A stretch of 64,000 nucleotides of DNA from Azophilus sp965116165 (GCA_965116165.1 OZ220484.1:2666001-2730000), one strand, 5' to 3'; shown: positions 37,396 through 46,440, counted from the stretch's first letter. Numbers and translations: made by a program. The notes: a model not told the origin generated them from the letters alone.

Positions 37396-37686
37396 GTGAA
37401 CGTTCTGCTTCGCGCATTGATCGTGCTGGCGGCGCTGGTCTTGTTCGTCTTCGCTATCGTCGCCGTGAACCAAGAGCAGATCTCGCTCCGCTTTCTTGCT
37501 TGGCGAACGCCCTCCCTGAGCGTCTTTTGGTGGCTGTTCCTGGCCTTGATCCTTGGGTTGATCCTGGGATTCACCGCCGCTTTGGGAATCATCGGCCAGC
37601 AATCGATACGCAATCGCCGGCTGCGCAGGGAATTGGCTGCGGCCAATGAAGCCCGGCGCGAGATTGGGGAGCAACCTTCGGCATAG
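37396..37686 (+). CDS. LapA-like (DUF1049) inner membrane protein
   Basis: 96 residues from GTG 37396. Two membrane segments (about 5-24 and 43-66) with NQEQISLRFLAW between them, then a basic, coiled-coil-like C-terminus, match the lipopolysaccharide assembly protein A family. E. coli LapA works with LapB in controlling LPS synthesis at the inner membrane. Position before the O-antigen genes suits this. Confidence 0.82.
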   Translation: MNVLLRALIVLAALVLFVFAIVAVNQEQISLRFLAWRTPSLSVFWWLFLALILGLILGFTAALGIIGQQSIRNRRLRRELAAANEARREIGEQPSA

Positions 37687-37740
37687 GTTCCGCGACACAG
37701 CACTCGTCGGGCGGCTATTCCCGCCAATGTCACTTTAGAA

Positions 37741-37841
37741 GGGACTTATATACATGGGTTGACATACCACTATATGTCGAGGATTCAACGGGCTGGAAGC
37801 CACCATATGAGGGCTTCGGTCAACCCATCGATATAATTCCC
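37741..37841. mobile_element. MITE-like element, family M3, copy A
   Basis: About 101 bp whose ends are inverted copies: GGGACTTATATACATGGGTT at the left and, read from the right end, GGGAATTATATCGATGGGTT, both followed by GAC. No coding content. It is about 70% similar over its full length to copy B at 38432-38532, and the two bracket the ComEA-like gene. It occupies most of the 300-bp gap between the LapA-like and ComEA-like genes. Confidence 0.65.
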
Positions 37842-37986
37842 TTGGGTTTTGCGCTGCACCGGGAAGATCACGCACAAAACAAAGCGCCTCCGTCGCACAC
37901 TGCCGGGTGCTTTTGGCTGGCGTTCGCCCTCCCAAAATTTCTGATATGGTGGCCTCCACCAACGACGACTACTCAGGAGGTATAAG

Positions 37987-38310
37987 ATGCGTCGACTATT
38001 CACGGTGGTTGCCATGGCGGCCACGCTCCTCGCCAGCCCCGGGTTTCTGGTCGCGGCGGATGAAGTCGGCAGTGCGGACATCGCGGCCGACGGCGAAGCG
38101 TCCGTCGACGAACTCAGGGTCAATATCAACACGGATGACGCCGCGACCATTGCCGCCGGACTCAAGGGCATAGGCCAAAAGCGGGCGGAAGCCATTGTGC
38201 GCTATCGGGAAGCCAATGGGCCCTTTCGCGAGGCCGGCGAATTGCTCGAGGTAAAGGGCGTTGGCCCCCGTACCCTGGAAGAAAACGCAAGTCGGATTCA
38301 GGTGGAGTGA
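37987..38310 (+). CDS. ComEA-like helix-hairpin-helix protein
   Basis: 107 residues, with AGGAGG 7 bp before ATG 37987. A signal peptide (about 1-23) is followed by a short linker and a helix-hairpin-helix pair: VNINTDDAATIAAGLKGIG and LLEVKGVGPRTLEENASRI. It should bind DNA non-specifically in the periplasm. In Pseudomonas-type genomes a gene like this lies near wbpM, whether or not the strain is competent. Confidence 0.88.
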   Translation: MRRLFTVVAMAATLLASPGFLVAADEVGSADIAADGEASVDELRVNINTDDAATIAAGLKGIGQKRAEAIVRYREANGPFREAGELLEVKGVGPRTLEENASRIQVE

Positions 38311-38424
38311 TCCACCGGCCGCCCCGGGGCCTGTGTCTCATTGGTGTTCACCGAAGTTGTTGGCCCGCTCCCTCCGAGGCACCTTCGGTACGAGCATGAT
38401 GGGATATGCGACCCCGGTCGGCGG

Positions 38425-38540
38425 TTTTAATGGGACTTATATACATAAGTCGACATGCCGCTATATATTGAGGCTTTAGAAGCGGGAAACTACCGTATGT
38501 TGGGTTTTGTCAACTCATTGATGTCATTCCCCTTTTAATG
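38425..38540. mobile_element. MITE-like element, family M3, copy B, with probable target duplication
   Basis: The element body runs about 38432-38532, with imperfect inverted ends (GGGACTTATATACATAAGTC left; GGGGAATGACATCAATGAG read from the right). TTTTAATG is present directly on both sides (38425-38432 and 38533-38540), as a target site duplication would be. The rest of 38311-38710 shows no gene. Confidence 0.65.
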
Positions 38541-38710
38541 CCTCATTTTGCAATCCGGCCCCGCTGAACGCCTTGGATAGCGCGGCTTGCCGCGGGCTGA
38601 AAATTCAAACTGGGCCACCATCCGGCGGTTTGTCCGCTTGACCGGCTCCGCACCCGTGGTAAATGATGGGGCTTGATGGAACGGGCCGTTGACCAATGGA
38701 GGGGGGGCGC

Positions 38711-39640
38711 TTGACGGTTGCCTGCGTTACGGGTGCTTCGGGGTTCATTGGCCGCGCTCTCGTTCGGCGGCTGGAAGCGGCCGGATGGGAGGTGCTGTCG
38801 GCGCACCGGGGCGACGCAACGCCGACGATGTGCGGTATCGGCGCATGGCCGGGCCTCTCCACAAGACAGCTTGCCCGAACCCTTGAGGGCGTCGATACGG
38901 TTTATCATCTAGCCGGTTTGACCGAAGCGACGCAACCCAAATCCTATGCGGACTTCGATGCGGTCAACCGGCGGCTCACCCTGCGCCTGTTTGGTGCGGC
39001 CCGTGCGGCGGGCGTTCGCACCTTCGTGTGGACGAGTACGATCAAGGTTCTTGGCGAAGTCTCGCGGACGCCATTGCAACCGGATGCGCCCCAATCGCCC
39101 GTTGGCCACTATGCGTTGAGCAAAGCCCGTGCGGAGCGGGAGTTGCTCGCTTTGGAAAACACATCGACGACGCTTGCCATCGTCCGTCCCCCACTTGTTT
39201 ACGGGCCTGGTGTCAAGGGCAACTTCACGGCTCTCCTGCGCCTGTGCGGAACCGGCTTGCCGTTGCCGCTGGCCCGGGCCACCGCACACCGGTCGATGGT
39301 GGGCCTTGCCAATTTGGTGGACTTTTTGGCGGGGTTGCCGTCGGCAAATTTGCGGGGCGCGGAGGTGCTGCATGTGTGCGATGGGGAAGACTGGCGTATT
39401 AGCGAACTGGTTGCGGCCCTGCAGCGGCTCTATGGCCACCCCCGGCGCCTGTTTCCCCTGGCAAGGCCGCTTGCCCAGGCGCTTGCCGCCCCGTTCGGAA
39501 TGCATGGGACGGTTACCCGGTTCTTTGATCCTTTGCGGGTCGATGCCCGGGGTTCGGAGCGTCGCCTGGGCTGGCAACCGCCGCACGTTTCCAAGAACCT
39601 GCTCCGGGAAACCGTCTCTTGGATCCGGCGCGCGCACTGA
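38711..39640 (+). CDS. NAD-dependent nucleotide-sugar epimerase/dehydratase (WbpV-like)
   Basis: About 309 residues from TTG 38711, which is preferred because GGAGGGGG at 38697-38704 would be its ribosome binding site; ATG 38696 overlaps that site. The Rossmann motif VTGASGFIGRALV opens the protein, and YALSK supplies the Tyr-xxx-Lys catalytic pair. It belongs to the short-chain extended family that reduces or epimerises UDP-sugars. It overlaps the next gene by 22 bp and begins an O-antigen-type trio. Confidence 0.87.
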   Translation: MTVACVTGASGFIGRALVRRLEAAGWEVLSAHRGDATPTMCGIGAWPGLSTRQLARTLEGVDTVYHLAGLTEATQPKSYADFDAVNRRLTLRLFGAARAAGVRTFVWTSTIKVLGEVSRTPLQPDAPQSPVGHYALSKARAERELLALENTSTTLAIVRPPLVYGPGVKGNFTALLRLCGTGLPLPLARATAHRSMVGLANLVDFLAGLPSANLRGAEVLHVCDGEDWRISELVAALQRLYGHPRRLFPLARPLAQALAAPFGMHGTVTRFFDPLRVDARGSERRLGWQPPHVSKNLLRETVSWIRRAH

Positions 39641-40599
39641 CCGCGTTGGCCGTTGGGTTCGCGGCAACGGTGTTGCTGGAGTCGCTGTTGATCGTTTTGG
39701 CGCGCCGGTATGGCCTGCTGGCCTCGCCAAGTAACCGCGGCTTCCACAGGGTGGCGACGCCGACCGTCGGCGGGTTGGGATTCGCACTGCCTATTTTGGT
39801 TTATCTGGGCATTTGCGGCCAGTTTACGCCAGCCCTCTGGGGGCTGCTCACGGGTGCTGCCGGACTCACGCTTGTCGGGTTGGTGGACGACCTGTGGGAG
39901 ATGGCCCGCGGCCCGCGCATGGCGGCGCAGCTTGTTGCGCTGGCGCTTGTGTTCTGGACGCTCGATCCGCAATGGCCCTGGTGGTTGGTTCCGCCCATCG
40001 GCCTGCTCCTGGTCTGGCACATCAATCTGACCAACTTTATGGATGGCATCGACGGGTTGGTGGCCGTGCACACGCTGTTTTTCTGTTTGGCCGCGCAGTT
40101 TTTGAGTGGCGGCCTGCCGGGATGGGAGGGGATCCTCCTGTGGTTGGGCACCGGTACCATGCTGGGCTTCCTTGTTTACAACTGGACACCGGCGCGGATA
40201 TTCATGGGCGATACCGGTAGTATTTTTCTCGGGCTGATGGTGGGCATCTTGGCGGTGCGGTTGGTTGCCCACCACGGATTGCCGCTCTTCGCCTGTTCGA
40301 TTCTGTTGACGGCGTTTTGGTTTGACGCGAGCTACACGCTCTGTGTCAGAATAGCGACCCGGCAGGCCTTCACCGAACCACATCGCACCCATCTGTATCA
40401 GAAGCTGGCGGCTAGGTTCGGGGTTCTATGGACGATCATCGGCTTTTCAACGCTCTGTGTGCTGTGGCTCACACCGCTTGCTTATGCCGCCGCCTCATTC
40501 GCGGCTTCCCCCACCTATGGATTTGCCATACAACTGCTCGCGGTGTCGCCGCTTGCCTATGCCGCCTGGCGCTTGCGCGCGGGCCTGTCTGAATGGTGA
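39619..40599 (+). CDS. Undecaprenyl-phosphate sugar-1-phosphate transferase (WbpL/WecA-like)
   Basis: 326 residues from TTG 39619. About ten membrane segments with the family motifs GLVDDLWE, NFMDGIDGL and FMGDTGS, which bind Mg2+ and the nucleotide sugar. It starts lipid-linked O-antigen synthesis by moving a sugar phosphate onto undecaprenyl phosphate at the inner membrane. Neighbouring WbpV-like and WbpM-like genes suggest the sugar is FucNAc or QuiNAc. ATGG of the next gene overlaps its end. Confidence 0.9.
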   Translation: MDPARALTALAVGFAATVLLESLLIVLARRYGLLASPSNRGFHRVATPTVGGLGFALPILVYLGICGQFTPALWGLLTGAAGLTLVGLVDDLWEMARGPRMAAQLVALALVFWTLDPQWPWWLVPPIGLLLVWHINLTNFMDGIDGLVAVHTLFFCLAAQFLSGGLPGWEGILLWLGTGTMLGFLVYNWTPARIFMGDTGSIFLGLMVGILAVRLVAHHGLPLFACSILLTAFWFDASYTLCVRIATRQAFTEPHRTHLYQKLAARFGVLWTIIGFSTLCVLWLTPLAYAAASFAASPTYGFAIQLLAVSPLAYAAWRLRAGLSEW

Positions 40600-42500
40600 G
40601 GCTGCTCGCCAAGTTGTCCCGGCGTCGCAAGCAGGTGGTGGCGGTGCTTTTCGATGTGCTTGTGCTGCCGCTGGCGCTATGGACGGCACTCGGCCTACGG
40701 CTTGGCGAGTGGTCGCTGGACACTGTTCGGCTGTGGCCGGCCTTTCTGGCCGCGCTGGCCTGCATTCCGGCTCTCGCCGGCTTTGGTTTCTATCGACAGG
40801 TGGTGCGCTACATGGGCGGCCGGGCGCTGTGGACGGCGGCGCGGGGGGTGGCGGTCGGAGCGGTCATGCTCGCGGTTGTGGCCTATATGGTGCCGCTTGC
40901 CGGGTTCCCGCGCTCGGTGCCCATGATGTTCTGGCTGCTCGGCGTGTTTGGCGTTGTGGTCGCTCGGCTTGCCGTGCGTGGCTGGATTCAGTGGCACGAG
41001 ACGGGCCCGCACCCGCGTGAGCCGGTTATCGTTTATGGCGCGGGCAAGCGGGGCGTCGAATTGGTCCGCTCACTCCTGCGGGGACACGACTATCATCCGG
41101 TAGCCTTTATCGACGACGACAGATCGTTGCAACATCGTGTCATCGACAACTTGCGTGTATACGCGCCGCACTCGCTGCCAACGTTGCTGCGGGAAACCCA
41201 TGCCGGGCAGGTGCTGGTAGCCGTTGGCGGTACCGGCAATCCGGATCCCCGGCGTCGGATTTTGAATTTCCTGGAGCCTTACGGTGTGCGGGTGCGCCTA
41301 ATCCCGGATATTGGCGACCTGATGTTCGACAAGGACGACGGCCTGCCGCCGGTGCGCGATGTGGAGATTGAGGATTTGCTCGGACGCAGCGAGGTGGAAC
41401 CGCTACCCCATCTGCTGCGCAAATCGGTTGCGGAGCGCAGTGTCATGGTGACCGGCGCCGGTGGCTCCATCGGCTCCGAACTCTGTCGGCAGATTGTGCG
41501 CCAGGGGCCGGCGCGGCTGGTGCTGCTCGATCAGTCGGAATACGGTCTGTTTCAAATACAGCGCGAAATCGAACAGATTTGCGCGGCGGAACAACTCGAT
41601 GTCGCCGTTGTCGGCCTCCTCGGCTCGGTGACCAATCGCGCCTTTATCCATCGTTGTATCGAGGTGCAGGGAATCGAGACGCTGTACCACGCCGCCGCCT
41701 ACAAACATGTGGGCATCGTCGAGAACAATGCCGTCCAGGGGCTGAGGAACAACGCCTTCGGTACGCTCTATACGGCCGAGGGCGCCCTCGCCGCCGGTGT
41801 GCGGGACTTCATACTGATCTCAACGGACAAGGCGGTCCGCACCACCGGTGCCATGGGCGCTAGCAAACGCTTGGCGGAAATGATCTTGCAGGCCTTGCAG
41901 GAAACCGCGCCGGACACCTGTTTTTCCATCGTCCGCTTCGGCAATGTGCTGGGCTCTTCGGGGTCGGTGGTGCCGCTCTTTCTAGAGCAAATAGAAAACG
42001 GCGGCCCCGTCACGGTGACCCATCCGAAAGTCAGCCGCTATTTCATGACCATGCGGGAAGCGGCGCAGCTCGTCCTGCAGGCGGCCAGCCTCGGCCGTGG
42101 CGGCGATGTTTTTCTGCTGGATATGGGTCAACCCGTCAAGATCATGGATCTCGCGGCCCGCATGGCACTCATCAAGGGGCATCGCCTGAAAACCGAATTC
42201 GAGCCGGAAGGCGATATCGAGGTTCGATTCATTGGCCTCAGACCGGGAGAGAAGTTGCACGAGGAACTGTTGGTTGGCGAGGACGTGACCGGTACGGAAC
42301 ATGTACGCATCATGCGGGCGGAAGAGAGTTTTGTTCCCTGGCCGGAACTGCGCGTGGCGCTCAAGACCCTGGAGCAGGCCTGCGACCGCTACGATTTCGA
42401 CGCCATTAAGGCGTTTACCTCGGGATTGATTGAGGGATCCGACCTCAAATCCCAACTCGGCGGCTTGGTACCGAAGACGCCGGTTTTGCGGCTGAGTTGA
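40593..42500 (+). CDS. wbpM: Nucleotide-sugar 4,6-dehydratase (WbpM/FlaA1-like)
   Basis: 635 residues, close to the 665 of P. aeruginosa WbpM. Four N-terminal membrane segments (to about residue 120) and a CoA-binding-like domain (about 140-260) precede the SDR domain with VTGAGGSIGSELCRQIV and STDKAVRTTGAMGASKRLAE. The family uses a Met in place of the usual catalytic Tyr (MxxxK), seen here in MGASK. It converts UDP-GlcNAc to the 4-keto-6-deoxy sugar for O-antigen. It overlaps the transferase gene by 7 bp. Confidence 0.92.
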   Translation: MVRLLAKLSRRRKQVVAVLFDVLVLPLALWTALGLRLGEWSLDTVRLWPAFLAALACIPALAGFGFYRQVVRYMGGRALWTAARGVAVGAVMLAVVAYMVPLAGFPRSVPMMFWLLGVFGVVVARLAVRGWIQWHETGPHPREPVIVYGAGKRGVELVRSLLRGHDYHPVAFIDDDRSLQHRVIDNLRVYAPHSLPTLLRETHAGQVLVAVGGTGNPDPRRRILNFLEPYGVRVRLIPDIGDLMFDKDDGLPPVRDVEIEDLLGRSEVEPLPHLLRKSVAERSVMVTGAGGSIGSELCRQIVRQGPARLVLLDQSEYGLFQIQREIEQICAAEQLDVAVVGLLGSVTNRAFIHRCIEVQGIETLYHAAAYKHVGIVENNAVQGLRNNAFGTLYTAEGALAAGVRDFILISTDKAVRTTGAMGASKRLAEMILQALQETAPDTCFSIVRFGNVLGSSGSVVPLFLEQIENGGPVTVTHPKVSRYFMTMREAAQLVLQAASLGRGGDVFLLDMGQPVKIMDLAARMALIKGHRLKTEFEPEGDIEVRFIGLRPGEKLHEELLVGEDVTGTEHVRIMRAEESFVPWPELRVALKTLEQACDRYDFDAIKAFTSGLIEGSDLKSQLGGLVPKTPVLRLS

Positions 42501-42548
42501 AAGGAAATACACATCGGCCAGCCTTGAGCGAGAATTCGCGCCCGCCGG

Positions 42549-44054
42549 CTACTCCCGGGTCTCCAGCCTGTGCAGGGCGAATTCGGCGCGCTTCCGCCAG
42601 CTTGCATCGCGCGCCCAGTTGCGGGCATTGCGTAGATGGGTTGCGGCGCGGGGGTCACCCGCGATTCGATAGCCCTCGCCGAGAAAATAGTTGATGCGTA
42701 CTTCCCACGGCGTCTTGTCATAGGCTCGACGCAGATATTGCATCGCCGCCGGGGCGCGGCCGGTGTGTAAATAGGCGACCCCCAAACCGTAGGCGGCGTC
42801 GTGGCGGCCGGGGTGCTCGCGCAGTACCTTCCGATAACGTTCCGCGGCCTCCACCCAATTGCCGATGCAGGCCGAATCGCTGGAAAACAGGCAGTCGCGC
42901 ACCAGCAAGCGCGCGAACTGAACATTGGCGCTGGGGTCGTCGGGCTGCCGGGCGAGCGCCCCGTCGATCAGCTTTTGCGCCCGCTCGCGTTCGCTCCAAA
43001 GCGCCTGGGAGAGCGTGGTTTGCGTACGGGCGCTGCTCGGCAGCTTCTCAAGCGCCGCCATGGCAACCGGACGGTTGAGCGGCAGGATGCTGAGGGCCAA
43101 CTCGTAGTCGCGATCCTCATCGGATAGGCAGTTCGGGCTTGGGGCCAAAGGGGTAACCCCGCCATTCGGACGCTCACCGAGGGGTAGCTCGACGCTTTCT
43201 TTCGGCAACGGACGATGGTCGAGATACTCGACGAGAAGCGTACCGGCTTCTTCGGGAGTTAACCCGAAAGAGTCCGCGAAATTCCGGGACGGGCTTTTCA
43301 GATAGTGTGCGAGAGACTTCCGCCAATCGGGAAAACCCGCCGCTTGCCCGAGCCTGATAAAGTGGGTCAACAACCATGCCTTGCCGTAGAAGGCGATCAG
43401 TTCGGTATCGGTTAGGCCGAGTATCGAGGTCGCCTCAACCGTGGTTTTGAATGAGATGGAGGGGTTGCCGGCGATGGTCCGAATCTGTCGATAGGGGAGG
43501 TCGCCGAGTTGCACGGGATTGCTGTCGAGATTGGCCGCCGCGAGATAGGTGGCCAACCCCTCCTCGTGCCAGAGCGGGTAATTCAGGCCGGTTTGGGTGC
43601 GCAACAAATAGTGGGCGTATTCGTGCAGGGCATTTTCCGTTGGCGCCCGCCGATGTCCATGGGCCGCCAACAACCGGTATTCGTGCATCGACGGCAGGGT
43701 TACCCCGGCATATCGGGTTGTGCCGGTCATGCCCATAAAGTGCCGGTAACGACGGAAGACCAGGATCGTCAACGGCATGGTGGCATCGGGCGAGGCGTTG
43801 GGAAACAGCGCGAAAAACAACTGCCGGAAACGGTTCAATTCGTTGACGGTGTGCCGAGCGGGTCGCTTGCGCAGGTCAGTTAGGAGGTTGAAGTGCGGCG
43901 TGCGGTAGGCGCACCAGCGTTCCTCGAATGATCGGGGCAGCGGCTCGGGCGCACCCGATGCGGCAATGGCGCCCGGTGCCAGAATCGCCAATGCCAACCC
44001 TATCGAGACGGTTGCGACGGGTTTCACCGCAATCCTGAGGCCCGGTCTCGCCAT
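42549..44054 (-). CDS. Secreted zincin-like protein with C-terminal TPR repeats
   Basis: 501 residues with a signal peptide (hydrophobic core about 14-32). The N-terminal half has HEYAH (144-148) followed by WHEEGLATY (163-170), the HExxH zinc site and third Glu ligand of gluzincin-type peptidases, as in DUF1570-like proteins. The C-terminal 200 residues carry TPR-like helical pairs (for example YGLGVAYLHTGRAPAAMQYL). It probably acts in the periplasm; no substrate is known. Convergent with wbpM. Confidence 0.75.
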   Translation of the reverse strand: MARPGLRIAVKPVATVSIGLALAILAPGAIAASGAPEPLPRSFEERWCAYRTPHFNLLTDLRKRPARHTVNELNRFRQLFFALFPNASPDATMPLTILVFRRYRHFMGMTGTTRYAGVTLPSMHEYRLLAAHGHRRAPTENALHEYAHYLLRTQTGLNYPLWHEEGLATYLAAANLDSNPVQLGDLPYRQIRTIAGNPSISFKTTVEATSILGLTDTELIAFYGKAWLLTHFIRLGQAAGFPDWRKSLAHYLKSPSRNFADSFGLTPEEAGTLLVEYLDHRPLPKESVELPLGERPNGGVTPLAPSPNCLSDEDRDYELALSILPLNRPVAMAALEKLPSSARTQTTLSQALWSERERAQKLIDGALARQPDDPSANVQFARLLVRDCLFSSDSACIGNWVEAAERYRKVLREHPGRHDAAYGLGVAYLHTGRAPAAMQYLRRAYDKTPWEVRINYFLGEGYRIAGDPRAATHLRNARNWARDASWRKRAEFALHRLETRE

Positions 44055-44230
44055 GCCGGAAGCTTATCGGTTTACCGGCGCGAATGCTCGCCTATCGGTG
44101 GTGTCGTAGTTCGACATTCGCACGAACCGAACAGGGCGCGAGTCTTGCCAGCCTCGCCCCGCCCAAGCTGGCGTGGCGGAGTTCAATTCGTCATAGTAGC
44201 CGCACTGCAATGCTTGTGATAGGGAGACGG

Positions 44231-44797
44231 ATGTTCCGAACGTGCCTTGGTGTGCTCGCCGCGCTTGGTGTACTCGCGTGCTCCAGTGCGCCGTTTAATG
44301 TGGAGCCGCCGCGCCATTTCGACATTGGTGGCCAATGGGTGCTGAACGCGGGGTTGAGCGACCCACCGCCCAACACCCGTCAAATACTGGCCTCTTCCGA
44401 CCAGGAATCGGTCGAGGGCCGCATCGGCCTGTACCGAGGCGGGGCACTCGCCTTCGTGGCTCAGGATTTCCCCGTGCTTGCGGCCAAGTCCATGGTGATT
44501 GAACAGGATAGAGACTCCATGGGTATCCGCTACGACAACGGCGCCTATCGCGATGTGAGCTGGGGCGAACGCAAACGCGGGCTGTGGGAGGTTTCCGCGG
44601 GTTGGTTCGAGGGCAATCTGGTCATCGTTTCCAAAGCGAGCGATGCGACAGGCCGGGAAACATTGCGGCTGAGCGAGAATGGACAGACCCTGAGAATTCT
44701 GTTGGAGGCCAATGTGGATGGGGAGAAGTTGATTGCGGTGCGCGTTTTCGAGCGTGTGCCGATACGCGGGGACATACCATCTCTGCGTGCAGGTTGA
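44231..44797 (+). CDS. Predicted outer membrane or periplasmic lipoprotein of unknown function
   Basis: 188 residues from ATG 44231, with AGGGAGACGG directly before it. Residues 1-17 are a lipoprotein signal ending in the lipobox VLAC, so Cys17 should be lipidated. The rest is a beta-rich soluble domain with GGQWVLN and several Trp-containing strands, suggesting a lipocalin-like or small barrel fold. I do not recognise the family. The next reading frame begins 4 bp after its stop. Confidence 0.7.
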   Translation: MFRTCLGVLAALGVLACSSAPFNVEPPRHFDIGGQWVLNAGLSDPPPNTRQILASSDQESVEGRIGLYRGGALAFVAQDFPVLAAKSMVIEQDRDSMGIRYDNGAYRDVSWGERKRGLWEVSAGWFEGNLVIVSKASDATGRETLRLSENGQTLRILLEANVDGEKLIAVRVFERVPIRGDIPSLRAG

Positions 44798-44801
44798 CAC
44801 C

Positions 44802-45272
44802 ATGGGGATGAATGCGACCCCGATTCCGGCCGGGGTGTACCGCGGAACCATCAGCCGCAACGGCGCCAGCGGTGGCACAACGGAACTGGCGACAGGGGTG
44901 ATCGGCAACATCCGGCGCAACGGCACAACGGTCAAGCTGACCTACCTGACGGTGTCCGAGAAGTACAACCAGCGCATGATCATCGTCAACGACGGGTCGA
45001 ACGACGCGACCTACACCCTGGGCTCGTTCGTGACGGAGGTGGGCACGCGGGCGATGCCGAAGGCGGCGGCGAGCGGCACGGTTCCGGCGGGTGGCCAAGT
45101 GGTGCTGCGGGTCTCGGACCTGGTCGAGTTCACGGGTCAGATGACGCGGGCGGCGGCGACGCTGACCATCAGCGGCGCCTCGGACGACATTCGTGTGGCG
45201 ACCACCCAGGTGAACCTGCTGGACGGCAGCACGGACACGGTCTACATCCCGGCGCACGTCTCGCTCAACTAG
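44802..45272 (+). CDS. Beta-rich protein of unknown function, probably a 3' gene fragment
   Basis: The open frame carries about 156 residues from ATG 44802, with repeated strand-like segments (VKLTYLTVSE, QRMIIVNDGS, QVVLRVSDLVEFTG, DIRVATTQVNLLDGSTDT). It has no signal peptide and no ribosome binding site, although it looks like an extracellular or periplasmic domain, so it may be the C-terminal end of a larger lost gene. Codon use is strongly GC-biased. I cannot name a family. Confidence 0.5.
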   Translation: MGMNATPIPAGVYRGTISRNGASGGTTELATGVIGNIRRNGTTVKLTYLTVSEKYNQRMIIVNDGSNDATYTLGSFVTEVGTRAMPKAAASGTVPAGGQVVLRVSDLVEFTGQMTRAAATLTISGASDDIRVATTQVNLLDGSTDTVYIPAHVSLN

Positions 45273-45319
45273 CGGTCCGTGGAAAGTCCCGGGTTCCGCC
45301 GGGAGCGACGGGCGAAGGG

Positions 45320-45349
45320 CTGCGCGGCCGGCAAGGCGCGGCCGCGCAG
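45320..45349 (+). terminator. Strong GC hairpin, terminator-like
   Basis: An 11-bp perfect stem (CTGCGCGGCCG / CGGCCGCGCAG) with an 8-nt loop lies 48 bp after the stop at 45272. No T run follows, so intrinsic termination is uncertain. The remainder of 45273-45586 is GC-rich and shows no gene. Confidence 0.5.
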
Positions 45350-45586
45350 TCGTAGGCGACCTATTTCAAGCGGGCGCAACGCGGCTCGGGGCGCTCCCAC
45401 CACCATCCGGAGGGTGCGCCCGCAAGCGCCCTTCCGTTTCATGCGAGGGGTACCCCTCGCGCTCCCGGCCGGGCCTCCGTTGTCGTCCCTTGATGACGTA
45501 TCGCTGGATACGCCGACGGGGGCTTAAGCCGCGCATCTGGACACTTGCGGATGCGCTGATGCGGCATTATCAGTTGAATAGAGCGC

Positions 45587-45717
45587 TAGTGTCCTGTCCC
45601 GGAAATGCGCATACTATTCGACCTGTGTGTAATGTATCGTATATTATTGATTTTAAATGAAATTATTTTTTATAGGCCGGTGATTATTTTATAGCGAATT
45701 TGTCGGACAGCACACTA
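45587..45717. mobile_element. MITE-like element, family M1, copy A (131 bp)
   Basis: AT-rich, non-coding, bounded by TAGTGTCCTGTCC and an inverted near-match at the other end. A second copy of the same length at 50080-50210 is about 92% identical. The AT-rich centre (TTGATTTTAAATGAAATTAT) contrasts with the GC-rich chromosome. No transposase for it is in the window. Confidence 0.75.
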
Positions 45718-45818
45718 GGGAAGGTCTGAACAATTCGATAGAGCAGCGTTTGGCTACTCGTAAGGTATTTATTTTATTAAATCGGATGCCGCGACTCCAA
45801 GATTAATCAGAGGCTCCC
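45718..45818. mobile_element. MITE-like element, family M2, copy A (101 bp)
   Basis: Begins GGGAAGGTCTGAACAATTCG and ends in the inverted GATTAATCAGAGGCTCCC. CTAG flanks both sides. It abuts M1 copy A directly. Full relatives lie at 62850-62948 and, more diverged, 49978-50079. The following 45819-45952 shows no gene. Confidence 0.65.
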
Positions 45819-45952
45819 TAGATGGCGAATGATCACGCATCGTTAGCGGGAATTGCCGTGACGGCTCAGATCCACTTGCAATTGAGATCCATGTGGATAA
45901 ACTTGCCGCCCTTGCCCCGGCGGGCGATGGCGCTTTCCGCCGTATGGGTTAA

Positions 45953-46028
45953 TCCGCCTTAGCTCAGTTGGTAGAGCAGCTGACTGTTAATCAGCGGGTC
46001 GCTGGTTCGAGCCCAGCAGGCGGAGCCA
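45953..46028 (+). tRNA. tRNA-Asn (anticodon GTT)
   Basis: 76 nt including an encoded CCA. The acceptor stem TCCGCCT pairs with AGGCGGA, the D arm is AGCTCAGTTGGTAGAGC, the anticodon stem-loop is CTGACTGTTAATCAG with GTT in the loop, and the T arm contains GGTTCGAGCC. It reads asparagine codons AAC and AAU. Confidence 0.95.
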
Positions 46029-46280
46029 ATTAAATCCTGTCTCGTTTTCACCGACTCCCACCGTGCGGGTGAACCGCGGTGCAGTTCTGTCGACGGGCCG
46101 CTGTGGCCGCAAACGATCCCGGACAGCAAGCCTTATCGGTAAGGTATGGCCGGTTTACGACATCGGGCATGAGCACTCGACAAACTACTGCGGCTAGTGC
46201 TCTATCCAATTGAATAGTGTCGCATCAGCGCACCCTGCCTCACCCTCCAAATTACACTCGCTTCGCACACTGTCGTGTCA

Positions 46281-46406
46281 AGGGACATTCGTCGCAGTTC
46301 GGTTCTGTCGGATGGCACCATTGCTGAAGGCGTTTCTCCGGATGAGAATTTTCGTCTCCCGGTCGGCATTCGCCGTTTCCACATCGATTGAGTTGAAGGT
46401 CAGCAT
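46281..46406 (-). pseudogene. Remnant of an epsilon-type 3'-5' exonuclease gene
   Basis: From ATG 46406 the frame reads MLTFNSIDVETANADRE, matching the exo I motif (DxE) and start of DnaQ-like exonucleases, then loses resemblance after about 17 residues and stops at 46281. Only the first strand remains, so it is a decayed fragment. The surrounding 46029-46440 otherwise holds only the right arm of the inverted repeat. Confidence 0.45.
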
Positions 46407-46440
46407 GTTTTGCGATATTCCCCAGCGTTGCCCCTTGACC

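Larger units (their letters stand above)
45552..46232. repeat. Inverted 38-bp repeats flanking the tRNA-Asn segment
   Basis: The arm at 45552-45589 (TGCGCTGATGCGGCATTATC and onward to CTAGTG) is inverted at 46194-46232. About 80% of positions pair. Between them lie MITEs M1 and M2 and the tRNA-Asn gene. The outer structure could be an old element into which others inserted. Confidence 0.55.

Noticed and set aside
45279..45527. 82-codon open frame after the beta-rich protein
   Set aside because: Arg/Pro-rich composition, no ribosome binding site, and it contains a GC hairpin; it looks like intergenic GC-rich sequence.
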